Shown here piece by piece: positions 26,751 through 34,456 of a DNA stretch of 48,094 nt. The translations under genes were made by a program, and so were the position numbers. The DNA is from Parvibaculum sp049671045. GTDB taxonomy: Bacteria; Pseudomonadota; Alphaproteobacteria; Parvibaculales; Parvibaculaceae. The notes below the pieces were generated by a model. That model was not told where the DNA came from. It worked only from the letters and a program-made list of their open reading frames with translations, and searched no databases. The stretch lies in contig NZ_JBATUH010000103.1 in NCBI RefSeq assembly GCF_049671045.1, positions 1-48,094 on the forward strand. Reading direction: 5' to 3'. The stretch's first letter is position 1; each line of letters begins with the position of its first letter.

Positions 26751-26778
26751 TTGACTCGACTCTGCCTGCCTGTATCTC
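26751..26778 (+). promoter_or_regulatory. Candidate fabD promoter overlapping two GANTC sites
   Basis: TTGACT (26751-26756) and TATCTC (26773-26778) are spaced by 16 bases, about 60 bases before the fabD ATG. The -35 is close to consensus; the -10 is poor. Two abutting GACTC sites (26753-26762) overlap the -35 and the spacer. GANTC is the CcrM methylation target in alphaproteobacteria. A small CGGGCC/GGCCCG hairpin follows at 26789-26806. Confidence 0.4.
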
Positions 26779-26837
26779 TTTCCGCTTCCGGGCCGCGAAG
26801 GGCCCGTGCCAGTCAACAGGGTTCGCAGGGAGCGTCG

Positions 26838-27782
26838 ATGAGCAGGGCTTTCATCTTTCCGGGGCAGGGATCGCAGGCGGTCGGCATGGGCCGCGAACTC
26901 TACGAGGCGTTCGCCACGGCGCGCGAAGTCTTCGAGGAGGTGAACGAGGCCCTCGGCCAGAACCTCACCCGGCTGATGTGGGAAGGCCCGCAGGAAGACC
27001 TCACCCTGACCGAGAACGCCCAGCCCGCCATCATGGCCGTGAGCCTCGCGGTCGTCCGCACGCTCGAGAAGGAAGGGGGCTTCCGCCTCGCCGACAAGGC
27101 GGCCTTCGTTGCCGGCCATTCGCTCGGCGAATATTCGGCGCTCGCGGCCGCCGGCGCCTTCAGCGTTGCCGATACGGCGCGCCTCCTGAAGCGTCGCGGC
27201 CAGGCCATGCAGCGCGCCGTGCCGGTCGGCGTCGGCGCCATGGCGGCGCTGCTCGGCCTCGACTATGACGCCGCCGCCGAGGTGGCGAAGGAAGCGGCGC
27301 AGGGCGAGGTCTGCGAGGCCGCGAACGACAATGGCGGCGGACAGGTCGTCGTCTCCGGCACCAGGGCTGCGGTGGAGCGCGCCATCGAGATCGCCAAGGG
27401 CAAGGGCGCGAAGCGCAGCATGCTTCTGCCGGTGAGCGCTCCCTTCCATTGCGCGCTGATGCAGCCCGCCGCCGACGAAATGGCCGACGCGCTCGCCGAT
27501 GTCGAGATCCGCACGCCCTCCGTGCCGCTCGTCGCCAATGTCACCGCCTCGCGCGTTGCCGATCCGGCGACAATCCGAGACTTGCTGGTGAAGCAGGTGA
27601 CGGGCATGGTGCGCTGGCGCGAAAGCGTGCTCTACATGGAAGAGCAGGGCGTCACGCATTATGTCGAGACGGGCGCGGGCAAGGCCCTTGCCGGCATGAT
27701 CAAGCGCATCGCGCAGCAATCGCCTGAAATCGTTTCGGTGGGCACGCCCGCCGATATCGAAGCCATTCTGAAGACGATTTAA
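26838..27782 (+). CDS. fabD: Malonyl-CoA:ACP transacylase
   Basis: Loads malonate onto acyl carrier protein for fatty-acid chain extension. The 314-residue enzyme has FIFPGQGSQAVGMG at the N-terminus, the nucleophile motif GHSLGEYSALAA with Ser95, and the late catalytic His in VSAPFHCALM. The family phrase FVETGAGKAL appears here as YVETGAGKALAGMI. The ATG at 26838 has CAGGGAG upstream; an earlier ATG at 26742 would give a non-conserved leader. It opens the cluster fabD-fabG-acpP-fabF. Confidence 0.97.
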   Translation: MSRAFIFPGQGSQAVGMGRELYEAFATAREVFEEVNEALGQNLTRLMWEGPQEDLTLTENAQPAIMAVSLAVVRTLEKEGGFRLADKAAFVAGHSLGEYSALAAAGAFSVADTARLLKRRGQAMQRAVPVGVGAMAALLGLDYDAAAEVAKEAAQGEVCEAANDNGGGQVVVSGTRAAVERAIEIAKGKGAKRSMLLPVSAPFHCALMQPAADEMADALADVEIRTPSVPLVANVTASRVADPATIRDLLVKQVTGMVRWRESVLYMEEQGVTHYVETGAGKALAGMIKRIAQQSPEIVSVGTPADIEAILKTI

Positions 27783-27797
27783 AAACGGGGAGCCAAC

Positions 27798-28535
27798 ATG
27801 TTCGACCTCACAGGAAAAACCGCGCTCGTCACGGGCGCGTCGGGCGGCATCGGCTCGGACATCGCCCGCGCGCTCCACGGGCAGGGCGCGACGGTCGCGC
27901 TCTCCGGCACGCGCAGGGAAGCGCTCGACGCGCTCGCCGCCGAGCTTGGCGGCCGCACGCATGTGGTGCCCTGCAACCTCTCGGACGCGGCCGCCGTCGA
28001 TGCGCTGCCGAAGCAGGCTGAGGACGCGATGGGCGGCCTCGACATTCTCGTCAACAATGCGGGCCTCACCCGCGACAATCTCTTTATGCGGATGAAGGAC
28101 GAGGAGTGGGACGAGGTCATCCGCGTCAACCTCACCGCCGCCTTCCGCCTGTCGCGCGCCAGCCTTCGCGGCATGATGAAGCGCCGCTTCGGCCGCATCA
28201 TCGGAATCACTTCCGTCGTCGGCGTGATGGGCAATCCCGGCCAGGGCAACTATGCCGCCTCCAAGGCCGGCATGATCGGCATGACGAAGTCGCTCGCGCA
28301 GGAAGTGGCGAGCCGCAACATCACCGCGAATTGCGTCGCGCCGGGCTTCATCCGCAGCGCCATGACGGATGCGCTGACCGACGATCAGAAGAGCCGCATC
28401 ATGGGAACGATTCCCGCCGGCCGGCTCGGCGAGGCGAGCGAGATCGCCGCCGCCGTGGTCTTTCTGGCCAGCAACGAGGCCGCCTATGTGACCGGCCAGA
28501 CGATCCATGTTAACGGTGGTATGGTGATGATCTGA
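27798..28535 (+). CDS. fabG: 3-oxoacyl-ACP reductase
   Basis: NADPH-dependent SDR that reduces beta-ketoacyl-ACP in fatty-acid synthesis. The 245-residue enzyme has TGASGGIG at about 12-19, NNAG at 86-89, and the Ser139, Tyr152, Lys156 triad (IIGITSVVG and GNYAASKAG). The C-terminal YVTGQTIHVNGGMVMI is typical. It lies 15 bases after fabD and has a GGGGAG ribosome site. Confidence 0.97.
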   Translation: MFDLTGKTALVTGASGGIGSDIARALHGQGATVALSGTRREALDALAAELGGRTHVVPCNLSDAAAVDALPKQAEDAMGGLDILVNNAGLTRDNLFMRMKDEEWDEVIRVNLTAAFRLSRASLRGMMKRRFGRIIGITSVVGVMGNPGQGNYAASKAGMIGMTKSLAQEVASRNITANCVAPGFIRSAMTDALTDDQKSRIMGTIPAGRLGEASEIAAAVVFLASNEAAYVTGQTIHVNGGMVMI

Positions 28536-28790
28536 TCCGTGAAGTTCGCGTCCAGAGCAGAAAATCAAATAAAATCAGTGGCCTGGTTAACCTTTTCAAT
28601 GTAGCGCCTTTTCTGGTGCGGGAACGAAAAGTGTGTTACCTAGGCCCTCGATTTGGCTTGCGGTCCTGCCTTGAAATGGGCCAGAAGAAGGGCAGTCTTT
28701 CCGCCGAATTCGATCGCTAGTTTCCTCTGAGCCGATGGCATGGGGAGTGGGGCGTGAGGCCGGTCTAAAACAGGAATCTGAGGATTTAAA

Positions 28791-29030
28791 ATGAGTGATA
28801 TCGCGGAACGCTTGAAGAAGATCGTGGTCGAGCACCTCGGCGTCGACGCCGACAAGGTGACCGAGAACGCGAGCTTCATCGATGATCTCGGTGCGGACAG
28901 TCTCGACAACGTCGAACTCGTGATGGCGTTCGAGGAAGAATTCGGCGTCGAAATCCCGGACGATGCCGCCGAGAAGATCCTGACCGTCAAGGACGCAATC
29001 GAGTTCGTGAAGGCGAACGCGAAGGCCTGA
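28791..29030 (+). CDS. acpP: Acyl carrier protein
   Basis: A 79-residue carrier of growing acyl chains. The phosphopantetheine site DLGADSLDNVELVM has Ser37, and the protein is strongly acidic, as expected. It is preceded by a 255-base spacer after fabG; that spacer contains AT-richer segments and probably its own promoter, although I cannot pick -35 and -10 boxes with confidence. TGAGGA precedes the ATG. Two GC hairpins follow the stop, which may raise acpP expression above that of fabF. Confidence 0.98.
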   Translation: MSDIAERLKKIVVEHLGVDADKVTENASFIDDLGADSLDNVELVMAFEEEFGVEIPDDAAEKILTVKDAIEFVKANAKA

Positions 29031-29042
29031 TCCGGACGCAAG

Positions 29043-29092
29043 GGAGCGCGGGCGACCGCGCTCCGCCGCGTGCGCGGGGCCGTCCGCGGCCC
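29043..29092 (+). terminator. Two GC-rich hairpins between acpP and fabF
   Basis: GGAGCGCG and CGCGCTCC form a perfect eight-base stem (29043-29064). GGGCC and GGCCC form a second at 29077-29092. Neither has a T-run. They could attenuate read-through into fabF or protect the acpP message end. Confidence 0.45.
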
Positions 29093-29163
29093 TAGCCTCG
29101 CGGCTCTGCTTCGGGTTTCAAGCAAGGCGCCTCTGATCGGATGGCGGGGGAGTAGGAAGAGAC

Positions 29164-30417
29164 ATGAGACGGGTTGTCGTCACCGGACTTGGCATGGTCT
29201 CGCCGCTCGGATGCGGCGTCGAAACTACATGGAAAAGGATTCTGAACGGAGAATCCGGCGCCGGAAGAATCGAGAAGTTCGAGACCGACGACCTCCCCTG
29301 CAAGATCGCTTGCGAAGTGCCGCGCACGGGCGAAGGCGCGTTCATCCAGGATGACTGGATGGATGCCAAGGAAGCCAAGCGCGTCGACGAATTCATTGTC
29401 TTTGCCGTGGCCGCGGCGACCCAGGCGCTGAACGATGCGGACTGGCATCCCTCGACCGAGGAAGAGCGCTGCCGCACCGGCACGCTGATCGGCTCCGGCA
29501 TTGGCGGCCTGCAAGGCATCGCCGAAACGGCGCTCATCCTGAACGAGAAGGGCCCGCGCCGCGTGAGCCCCTTCTTCATCACGGGCCGCCTCATCAATCT
29601 CGCATCGGGCTATGTCTCGATCCAGCATGGGCTCAAGGGCCCGAACCATTCGGTCGTGACGGCCTGTTCGACGGGCGCGCATGCGATCGGCGATGCGGCG
29701 CGGCTCATCGCGCTCGACGACGCCGACGTCATGGTCGCGGGCGGCACCGAATCGGCGGTCAGCCGCATCGGCATTGCGGGCTTCGCCGCGTGCCGCGCGC
29801 TGTCCACGAGCTTCAACGACGAGCCCAAGCGCGCCTCGCGCCCCTATGACAGGGACCGCGACGGTTTCGTGATGGGCGAGGGCGCGGGCATTGTGGTGCT
29901 CGAGGAATATGAGCACGCCAAGGCGCGCGGCGCGAAGATTTACGCCGAAGTCGTGGGCTACGGCCTTTCGGGCGACGCCTACCACATCACCGCTCCGCCC
30001 GAGGACGGCAATGGCGGCTTCCGCTCGATGCAGGCGGCGCTCAAGCGCGCTGGCATCTCGGCTTCCGAGATCGACTATGTGAACGCGCATGGCACTTCGA
30101 CCATGGCCGACACGATCGAGCTTGCGGCGGTCACGCGCCTTCTCGGCAACGCCGTCAGCAAGACCTCCATGTCGTCGACCAAGTCGTCGATCGGCCATCT
30201 GCTCGGCGCGGCCGGCGCGGTGGAGGCCATCTTCTGCATGCTGGCGATCCGCGACGGCATCGTTCCGCCGACGCTCAACCTCGAAAATCCCGAGGTCGAG
30301 ACGGAGATGGATCTCGTGCCGCTGAAGGCGAAGCGGAAGGAAGTGAATTACGCCCTGTCGAACTCCTTCGGCTTCGGCGGCACGAACGCCTCGCTGGTGC
30401 TCAAGAAAGTCGATTAA
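29164..30417 (+). CDS. fabF: 3-oxoacyl-ACP synthase II
   Basis: Condensing enzyme that adds two-carbon units to acyl-ACP. The 417-residue protein has the nucleophile Cys168 in VVTACSTGAHA, His309 in NAHGTSTMADT, and His345 in KSSIGHLLGAAG. FGFGGTNASLVL near the end is the usual terminus. The ATG at 29164 follows a GGAAGAG ribosome site. Its stop is directly followed by the TTG start of mltG without a gap. Confidence 0.97.
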   Translation: MRRVVVTGLGMVSPLGCGVETTWKRILNGESGAGRIEKFETDDLPCKIACEVPRTGEGAFIQDDWMDAKEAKRVDEFIVFAVAAATQALNDADWHPSTEEERCRTGTLIGSGIGGLQGIAETALILNEKGPRRVSPFFITGRLINLASGYVSIQHGLKGPNHSVVTACSTGAHAIGDAARLIALDDADVMVAGGTESAVSRIGIAGFAACRALSTSFNDEPKRASRPYDRDRDGFVMGEGAGIVVLEEYEHAKARGAKIYAEVVGYGLSGDAYHITAPPEDGNGGFRSMQAALKRAGISASEIDYVNAHGTSTMADTIELAAVTRLLGNAVSKTSMSSTKSSIGHLLGAAGAVEAIFCMLAIRDGIVPPTLNLENPEVETEMDLVPLKAKRKEVNYALSNSFGFGGTNASLVLKKVD

Positions 30418-31590
30418 TTGACGAAGGAAGGCGAAACGCCTGCCGATGCTTCCGGCCCGCCGCCGGTTCGGCGAAGGCTGCTCGCGCGTGTCCTGCTGTT
30501 TCTTCTGGTCGTGCTGCCATCCGCTCTGGCCGTTCTCGCCGGCGGAGCCTTCCTATATGGCAAATGGCGCTTCGAGGCGCCTGGCCCCGCCGCCTCGCCG
30601 ACGGTCGTGTGGCTCGCGCCGGGGCTCGGCCTCAATGCGATCAGCGAGCGCCTTGCGGACGCCCATGTGCTCGACGAACCGCTCGTCTTTCGCGCCGCCG
30701 TCCGTCTCAACCGGAGCGCGGGCAAGCTCAAGGCCGGCGAATATGAAATTCCGGCACATGCCAGCATGGCCGAAATCGTCCGTATCCTGAGGGATGGCAA
30801 ATCGATCGTCCATCGCATTACCGTGCCCGAGGGGCTGACGAGCTGGCAGGTGATGGAGATCGTGAAGGCCGATCCGGTACTGACGGGCGACACGCCGCTC
30901 ATTCCCGATGAGGGCTCGCTGCTGCCGGAGACTTATCACTTCACTCGCGGCACGACGCGCGCCCAGATCGTGCAGCGCATGCAGAAATCCGCCTCCGCGC
31001 TCCTCAACGAGCTGTGGCCGCACCGCGCGGAAGACCTGCCTTACAAGACGCAGAAGGAAGCGATCATCCTCGCCTCCATCGTCGAGAAGGAAACGGGGCT
31101 CGCCTCCGAGCGCCCGCGCGTGGCCGCCGTCTTCGTCAATCGCCTGCGCAAGTCAATGCGGCTGCAATCCGATCCGACGATCATTTACGGCGTGACGGAC
31201 GGCAAGGGGTCGCTCGGGCGGCCGATCAGGCGGAGCGAGCTTGACCGCGTGACGCCCTACAACACCTATCAGGTGGACGGCCTGCCGCCGACGCCGATCA
31301 GCAATCCCGGCCGCGCTTCGATCGAGGCCGTGCTCAATCCGCCCGAGACGAAGGACCTTTATTTCGTCGCCGATGGCACGGGCGGTCACGCCTTTTCGAC
31401 GTCGCTCGATGAGCACCAGCGCAATGTGAACCACTGGCGCCGCGTGGAAAAAGGCCTGGCGGGCCGATCCGCCGCGCCCGAGCCCGTGCCTGAATCCGAA
31501 CGAAAAGCTCCGGGCAAGGCGGAAGCCGCGCCTGCCGCCGCCGCGCCGGTGCTGCCCATGCGGGCGCCTGCTAGGCGCGCGGGCGGCTAG
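30418..31590 (+). CDS. mltG: Endolytic murein transglycosylase MltG
   Basis: Inner-membrane lytic transglycosylase thought to end glycan strand growth. The 390-residue protein has a short cytoplasmic N-terminus, one transmembrane helix (LLARVLLFLLVVLPSALAVL), a LysM-like region, and the YceG domain. Motifs are GSLLPETYHF, ILASIVEKET with the catalytic Glu, LQSDPTIIYG and YQVDGLPPTPISNPG. A C-terminal Pro/Ala-rich tail is extra. The start is TTG at 30418, the codon right after the fabF stop. No better start lies downstream before the transmembrane helix, so coupling to fabF is likely. Confidence 0.92.
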   Translation: MTKEGETPADASGPPPVRRRLLARVLLFLLVVLPSALAVLAGGAFLYGKWRFEAPGPAASPTVVWLAPGLGLNAISERLADAHVLDEPLVFRAAVRLNRSAGKLKAGEYEIPAHASMAEIVRILRDGKSIVHRITVPEGLTSWQVMEIVKADPVLTGDTPLIPDEGSLLPETYHFTRGTTRAQIVQRMQKSASALLNELWPHRAEDLPYKTQKEAIILASIVEKETGLASERPRVAAVFVNRLRKSMRLQSDPTIIYGVTDGKGSLGRPIRRSELDRVTPYNTYQVDGLPPTPISNPGRASIEAVLNPPETKDLYFVADGTGGHAFSTSLDEHQRNVNHWRRVEKGLAGRSAAPEPVPESERKAPGKAEAAPAAAAPVLPMRAPARRAGG

Positions 31591-31644
31591 CCGATCTTGC
31601 TATACTCCCGGCCGTAATCGCGTGATTCTTGGAAGGTTCCGCCG

Positions 31645-32532
31645 ATGCCCCTGATCAGCATGACAGGATTTTCCCGCGCGGATGGCGAGCTGGGGCTCGC
31701 CCGCTGGCATTGGGAATTGCGAAGCGTCAACGGCAAGGGGCTCGACGTGCGCTTCCGCCTGCCGCCGGGCTTCGAGAGCATCGAGCCGCGGCTGCGCGAG
31801 GAACTGGGGCGGCATGCGCGGCGCGGCAATGTGCAGGCGTCGCTGACGCTCGACCGCGCGAAGACCGCAGCACCTCTCCGCATCAATCAGGACGCGCTCG
31901 CCGCCGTTCTGGGCGCCATCCGCAGTCTGCAGGGTTCGGTCGAGCTCGCGCCGCCGAGCGCGGAAGGCATTCTGGCGCTGAAAGGCGTGCTCGAAAGCGC
32001 TGAGGCCGAGGAGAACGAGGAGGAGCGCGCCGCCTTCGAGGCCGCGCTCGTTTCGTCCTTCGGCGTGGCGGCGGCCGCGCTTGCGAAGGCCCGTGCCGAT
32101 GAGGGGAGCAAGCTCGAAACCGTCCTGCGTGAGCATGTCGACGAAATAGAGCGGCTGACGCGACAGGCGGCGGCCTCGCCGGTCGTGAGCGTCGATGCCA
32201 TGCGCGCGCGCCTCAAGGCGCAGATCGCCGAACTTCTCGGAGCCTCGCCGTCGCTATCGGAGGAGCGGCTCGCGCAGGAAGCCGCGCTGCTCGCGACCAA
32301 GGCCGATGTGCGTGAGGAGATCGATCGCCTCATCGCCCATGTCGCGCAGGCCCGCGACCTTTTCGCGAGCGGCGAGCCGGCGGGCCGCAGGCTCGATTTC
32401 CTCACGCAGGAGTTCAACCGCGAGGCGAACACGCTTTGCTCGAAGGCCGCCGATGTGAGCCTCACTCGCATTGGCCTCGAACTCAAGGCGGTGATCGATC
32501 AGCTCCGCGAGCAGGTACAGAACGTCGAATGA
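31645..32532 (+). CDS. yicC: YicC family endoribonuclease/stress protein
   Basis: A 295-residue YicC/YloC protein. The N-terminal domain starts MPLISMTGFSRADG and has WELRSVNGKGLDVRFRLPPG. The C-terminal DUF1732 part has EEIDRLIAHVAQARDLF, GRRLDFLTQEFNREANTLCS and LKAVIDQLREQVQNVE, the nearly invariant terminus. E. coli YicC is an RNase involved in small RNA turnover. It lies just before gmk, a common pairing. A TATACT at about 31601 could be its own -10 element. Confidence 0.94.
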   Translation: MPLISMTGFSRADGELGLARWHWELRSVNGKGLDVRFRLPPGFESIEPRLREELGRHARRGNVQASLTLDRAKTAAPLRINQDALAAVLGAIRSLQGSVELAPPSAEGILALKGVLESAEAEENEEERAAFEAALVSSFGVAAAALAKARADEGSKLETVLREHVDEIERLTRQAAASPVVSVDAMRARLKAQIAELLGASPSLSEERLAQEAALLATKADVREEIDRLIAHVAQARDLFASGEPAGRRLDFLTQEFNREANTLCSKAADVSLTRIGLELKAVIDQLREQVQNVE

Positions 32533-32545
32533 AGAGAGAGAGCGC

Positions 32546-33184
32546 ATGAGCGTGGTCAATGTCGGACGCCGGGGCCTGATGCTTGCCTTGTCCTCGCCCT
32601 CGGGCGCGGGCAAGACGACGCTTTCGCGGATGCTGCTGGAAAGCGACCCGATGATCACCATGTCGGTTTCCGCGACCACGCGGCCGCCGCGTCCGGGCGA
32701 GGTGCATGGCCGCGACTATTACTTCATCAGCGCCGAGGATTTCGGCGTGATGCGAAACCGCGGCGAGTTTCTGGAGAGCGCCAAGGTCTTCGGCAATTAC
32801 TACGGGACGCCGAGCGCGCCGGTGCAGGAGGCGCTGGCGCGCGGGCACGACGTTCTTTTCGACATCGACTGGCAGGGCACGCAGCAGATCGACGAGATGG
32901 CGCATGAAGACCTCGTGAAGGTCTTCGTTCTTCCGCCTTCGGCGCAGGACCTCGAGCGGCGCTTGCGGACCCGCGCGCAGGATGCCGACGATGTCGTGGC
33001 CACGCGGATGGCCAAGGCGTCCGACGAGATCAGCCACTATCAGGAATACGAATACATCATCATCAACGACGACATTGACCGCGCGTTTCTGGAATTGCGC
33101 GCGATCCTTCAGGCCGAGCGCATCCGCCGCAGGCGGCTCACCGGCCTGTCGAATTTCGTCAAGCAGCTCCGCGACACGCTCTGA
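32546..33184 (+). CDS. gmk: Guanylate kinase
   Basis: Phosphorylates GMP to GDP. The 212-residue protein has P-loop SSPSGAGKTT at about 16-25, VSATTRPPRPGEVHGRDYYF for GMP binding, and VLFDIDWQGTQQI. It is normal length. It follows yicC after 13 bases with a GAGAGAG ribosome site. Together with guaA elsewhere in the window it covers XMP to GDP. Confidence 0.97.
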   Translation: MSVVNVGRRGLMLALSSPSGAGKTTLSRMLLESDPMITMSVSATTRPPRPGEVHGRDYYFISAEDFGVMRNRGEFLESAKVFGNYYGTPSAPVQEALARGHDVLFDIDWQGTQQIDEMAHEDLVKVFVLPPSAQDLERRLRTRAQDADDVVATRMAKASDEISHYQEYEYIIINDDIDRAFLELRAILQAERIRRRRLTGLSNFVKQLRDTL

Positions 33185-33208
33185 CCGCGCCGCCGCCCGT
33201 GCGTCGGG

Positions 33209-33844
33209 CTAGAGGCAGCCCATGAAGGGCAGGAGGTCGTCGGCCCTCTGCTTCTGTTCCGCCGACAGAACCTTGTAGAGCCCTTCCGTCGCGGGCTTCA
33301 GCGCCTCGAGCGCGGCGAGCCTCGATTTCATCATGCGGATATGCAGGTCGAAGAAATTGACCGCCGAGCGATCGTTCGAGCGCAGGGCCTCGAACATCTG
33401 CTTGTGCATGCTGGCCATGACCTGCGCATTGGCGCGCTGCGCGTCGGCATAGGCGTTCCATGCCGCGCCTTGCGCATCCGTGATCTTGAGTTCCGCCTTG
33501 AGGAAGGCAAGCCGCCCCTCGACATAGCTGTCGATATCGGCGCCGTCGCTGCCGGCGCGATAGCCGTACATGCCGCAGCCGCCCATCATGCCGGGGCCCC
33601 AGCCGCGGCCGCCGCCATATCCGTAACCCATCATCCCGCGGCCCCAGCCGCCCATCATGCCCGGCCCCCAGCCGCCCATCATGCCCGGCCCCCAACCTTG
33701 CCCCCAACCGGGCCCGGGCCCTCGTCCCTGTCCCATCATTCCGGGCCGGTTGCCCTGCTGTTGTGGACTCGCTTCCTGCGCGATGGCGATCGGGATGCAA
33801 AAAAGCGCAAGCAGGGTGATGAGCGCGGCCAGCCGGAGTTTCAT
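33209..33844 (-). CDS. Gly/Met-rich periplasmic protein, Spy/CpxP (LTXXQ) type
   Basis: A 211-residue exported protein. The signal peptide (LAALITLLALFCIPIAIAQ) is followed by a Gly/Trp/Met-rich region at about 33-95 with near-perfect eight-residue repeats of the form GWGPGMMG. Methionine pairs occur at 36-37, 55-56, 63-64, 71-72 and 86-87. The helical C-terminal half (DIDSYVEGRLAFLKAELKIT, LSAEQKQRADDLLPFMG) has the LTXXQ-like motif of Spy/CpxP chaperones and metal-resistance proteins. The Met-rich stretch suggests copper or silver binding by analogy, which is inference. An ATG at 33844 follows a perfect GAGGAGG. The DUF302 gene lies 75 bases upstream and may share the transcript. Confidence 0.8.
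   Translation of the reverse strand: MKLRLAALITLLALFCIPIAIAQEASPQQQGNRPGMMGQGRGPGPGWGQGWGPGMMGGWGPGMMGGWGRGMMGYGYGGGRGWGPGMMGGCGMYGYRAGSDGADIDSYVEGRLAFLKAELKITDAQGAAWNAYADAQRANAQVMASMHKQMFEALRSNDRSAVNFFDLHIRMMKSRLAALEALKPATEGLYKVLSAEQKQRADDLLPFMGCL
33560..33748 (-). repeat. In-frame tandem repeat encoding GWGPGMMG units
   Basis: The DNA of the Spy-like gene holds 24-base units in tandem, best seen around 33640-33700, each encoding a GWGPGMMG-type octapeptide. An incomplete fourth copy follows a GYGYGGGR spacer. The repeats keep the reading frame, so copy-number change would lengthen or shorten the Met-rich region without breaking the gene. Confidence 0.75.
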
Positions 33845-33919
33845 TGCGTCCTCCTCGCATGGGTGAGGCGGCCATCTTGCGGCGCGTGCGCCGGGCAGGT
33901 CATTGCGCGAGGTCAAAAA

Positions 33920-34306
33920 TCAGGCGCTGTCCAGGGCGGCGCGGAGCAGGGCATCGACCCTCGTGGCGACCTGATCGAGCCTCGGATTGCCGACGGCGCT
34001 CATGGAGGCGAGGGGATTGATCGCCGCGATCTCGACCCAGCGCGGCCCGCTCTCGCGCACGATCACATTGCAGGGCAGCATGGTGCCGATCTTGTTTTCG
34101 ATCTCGAGCGCCTTCGCCGCCATTTCGGGATTGCACGCGCCCAGGATCCGGTAGGCGGCGATGTCGAGACCGAGCTTCTTCTTCATCGTCGCGGCGACGT
34201 CGATATCGGTCAGGATGCCGAAGCCCTGCCTGGCGAGCGCGGCTGTGATGCGCGTGACCGCATCGTCGAACGAGGTCTCCAGCGTCCGGGCGTGGTAGTA
34301 GGTCAT
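33920..34306 (-). CDS. DUF302 domain protein
   Basis: A 128-residue protein of the DUF302 family. Conserved phrases are LARQGFGILTDIDVAATMKKKLG, YRILGACNPEMAAKAL, GTMLPCNVIVRE, and ATRVDALLRAAL. No signal peptide is seen. The two cysteines (ACNP and PCN) are usual in the family. Function is unknown; members are often found with sulfur, heavy metal or redox genes. AGGGAGG lies upstream of the ATG. The Met-rich Spy-like gene follows on the same strand. Confidence 0.88.
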   Translation of the reverse strand: MTYYHARTLETSFDDAVTRITAALARQGFGILTDIDVAATMKKKLGLDIAAYRILGACNPEMAAKALEIENKIGTMLPCNVIVRESGPRWVEIAAINPLASMSAVGNPRLDQVATRVDALLRAALDSA

Positions 34307-34456
34307 GGCGCGCGCCTCCCTGGAAGCCGTCGGCGGGCATCGGGAAGGCGGGCGCCCCTATGCGGGGGAAGCCGCTACCCCGTGCCGAAGATGAGCTTCA
34401 GCATGGAGAAGCGGCGCTCCGCCGCATTGAGCGAGATCAAGACGCGAGGATGAGCC

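Noticed and set aside
26715..28568. 617-codon minus-strand frame opposite fabD and fabG
   Set aside because: Antisense to two essential genes with typical motifs; the product has His/Arg/Asp-rich composition only.
29070..29354. 94-codon frame across the acpP-fabF spacer and the start of fabF
   Set aside because: Overlaps fabF in another frame, passes through both hairpins, and encodes Arg-rich sequence without a family.
33560..33748. Repeats that look CRISPR-like at first sight
   Set aside because: The units are in tandem with a 24-base period and no unique spacers, and they lie in frame in a protein gene. No CRISPR array was seen anywhere in the window.
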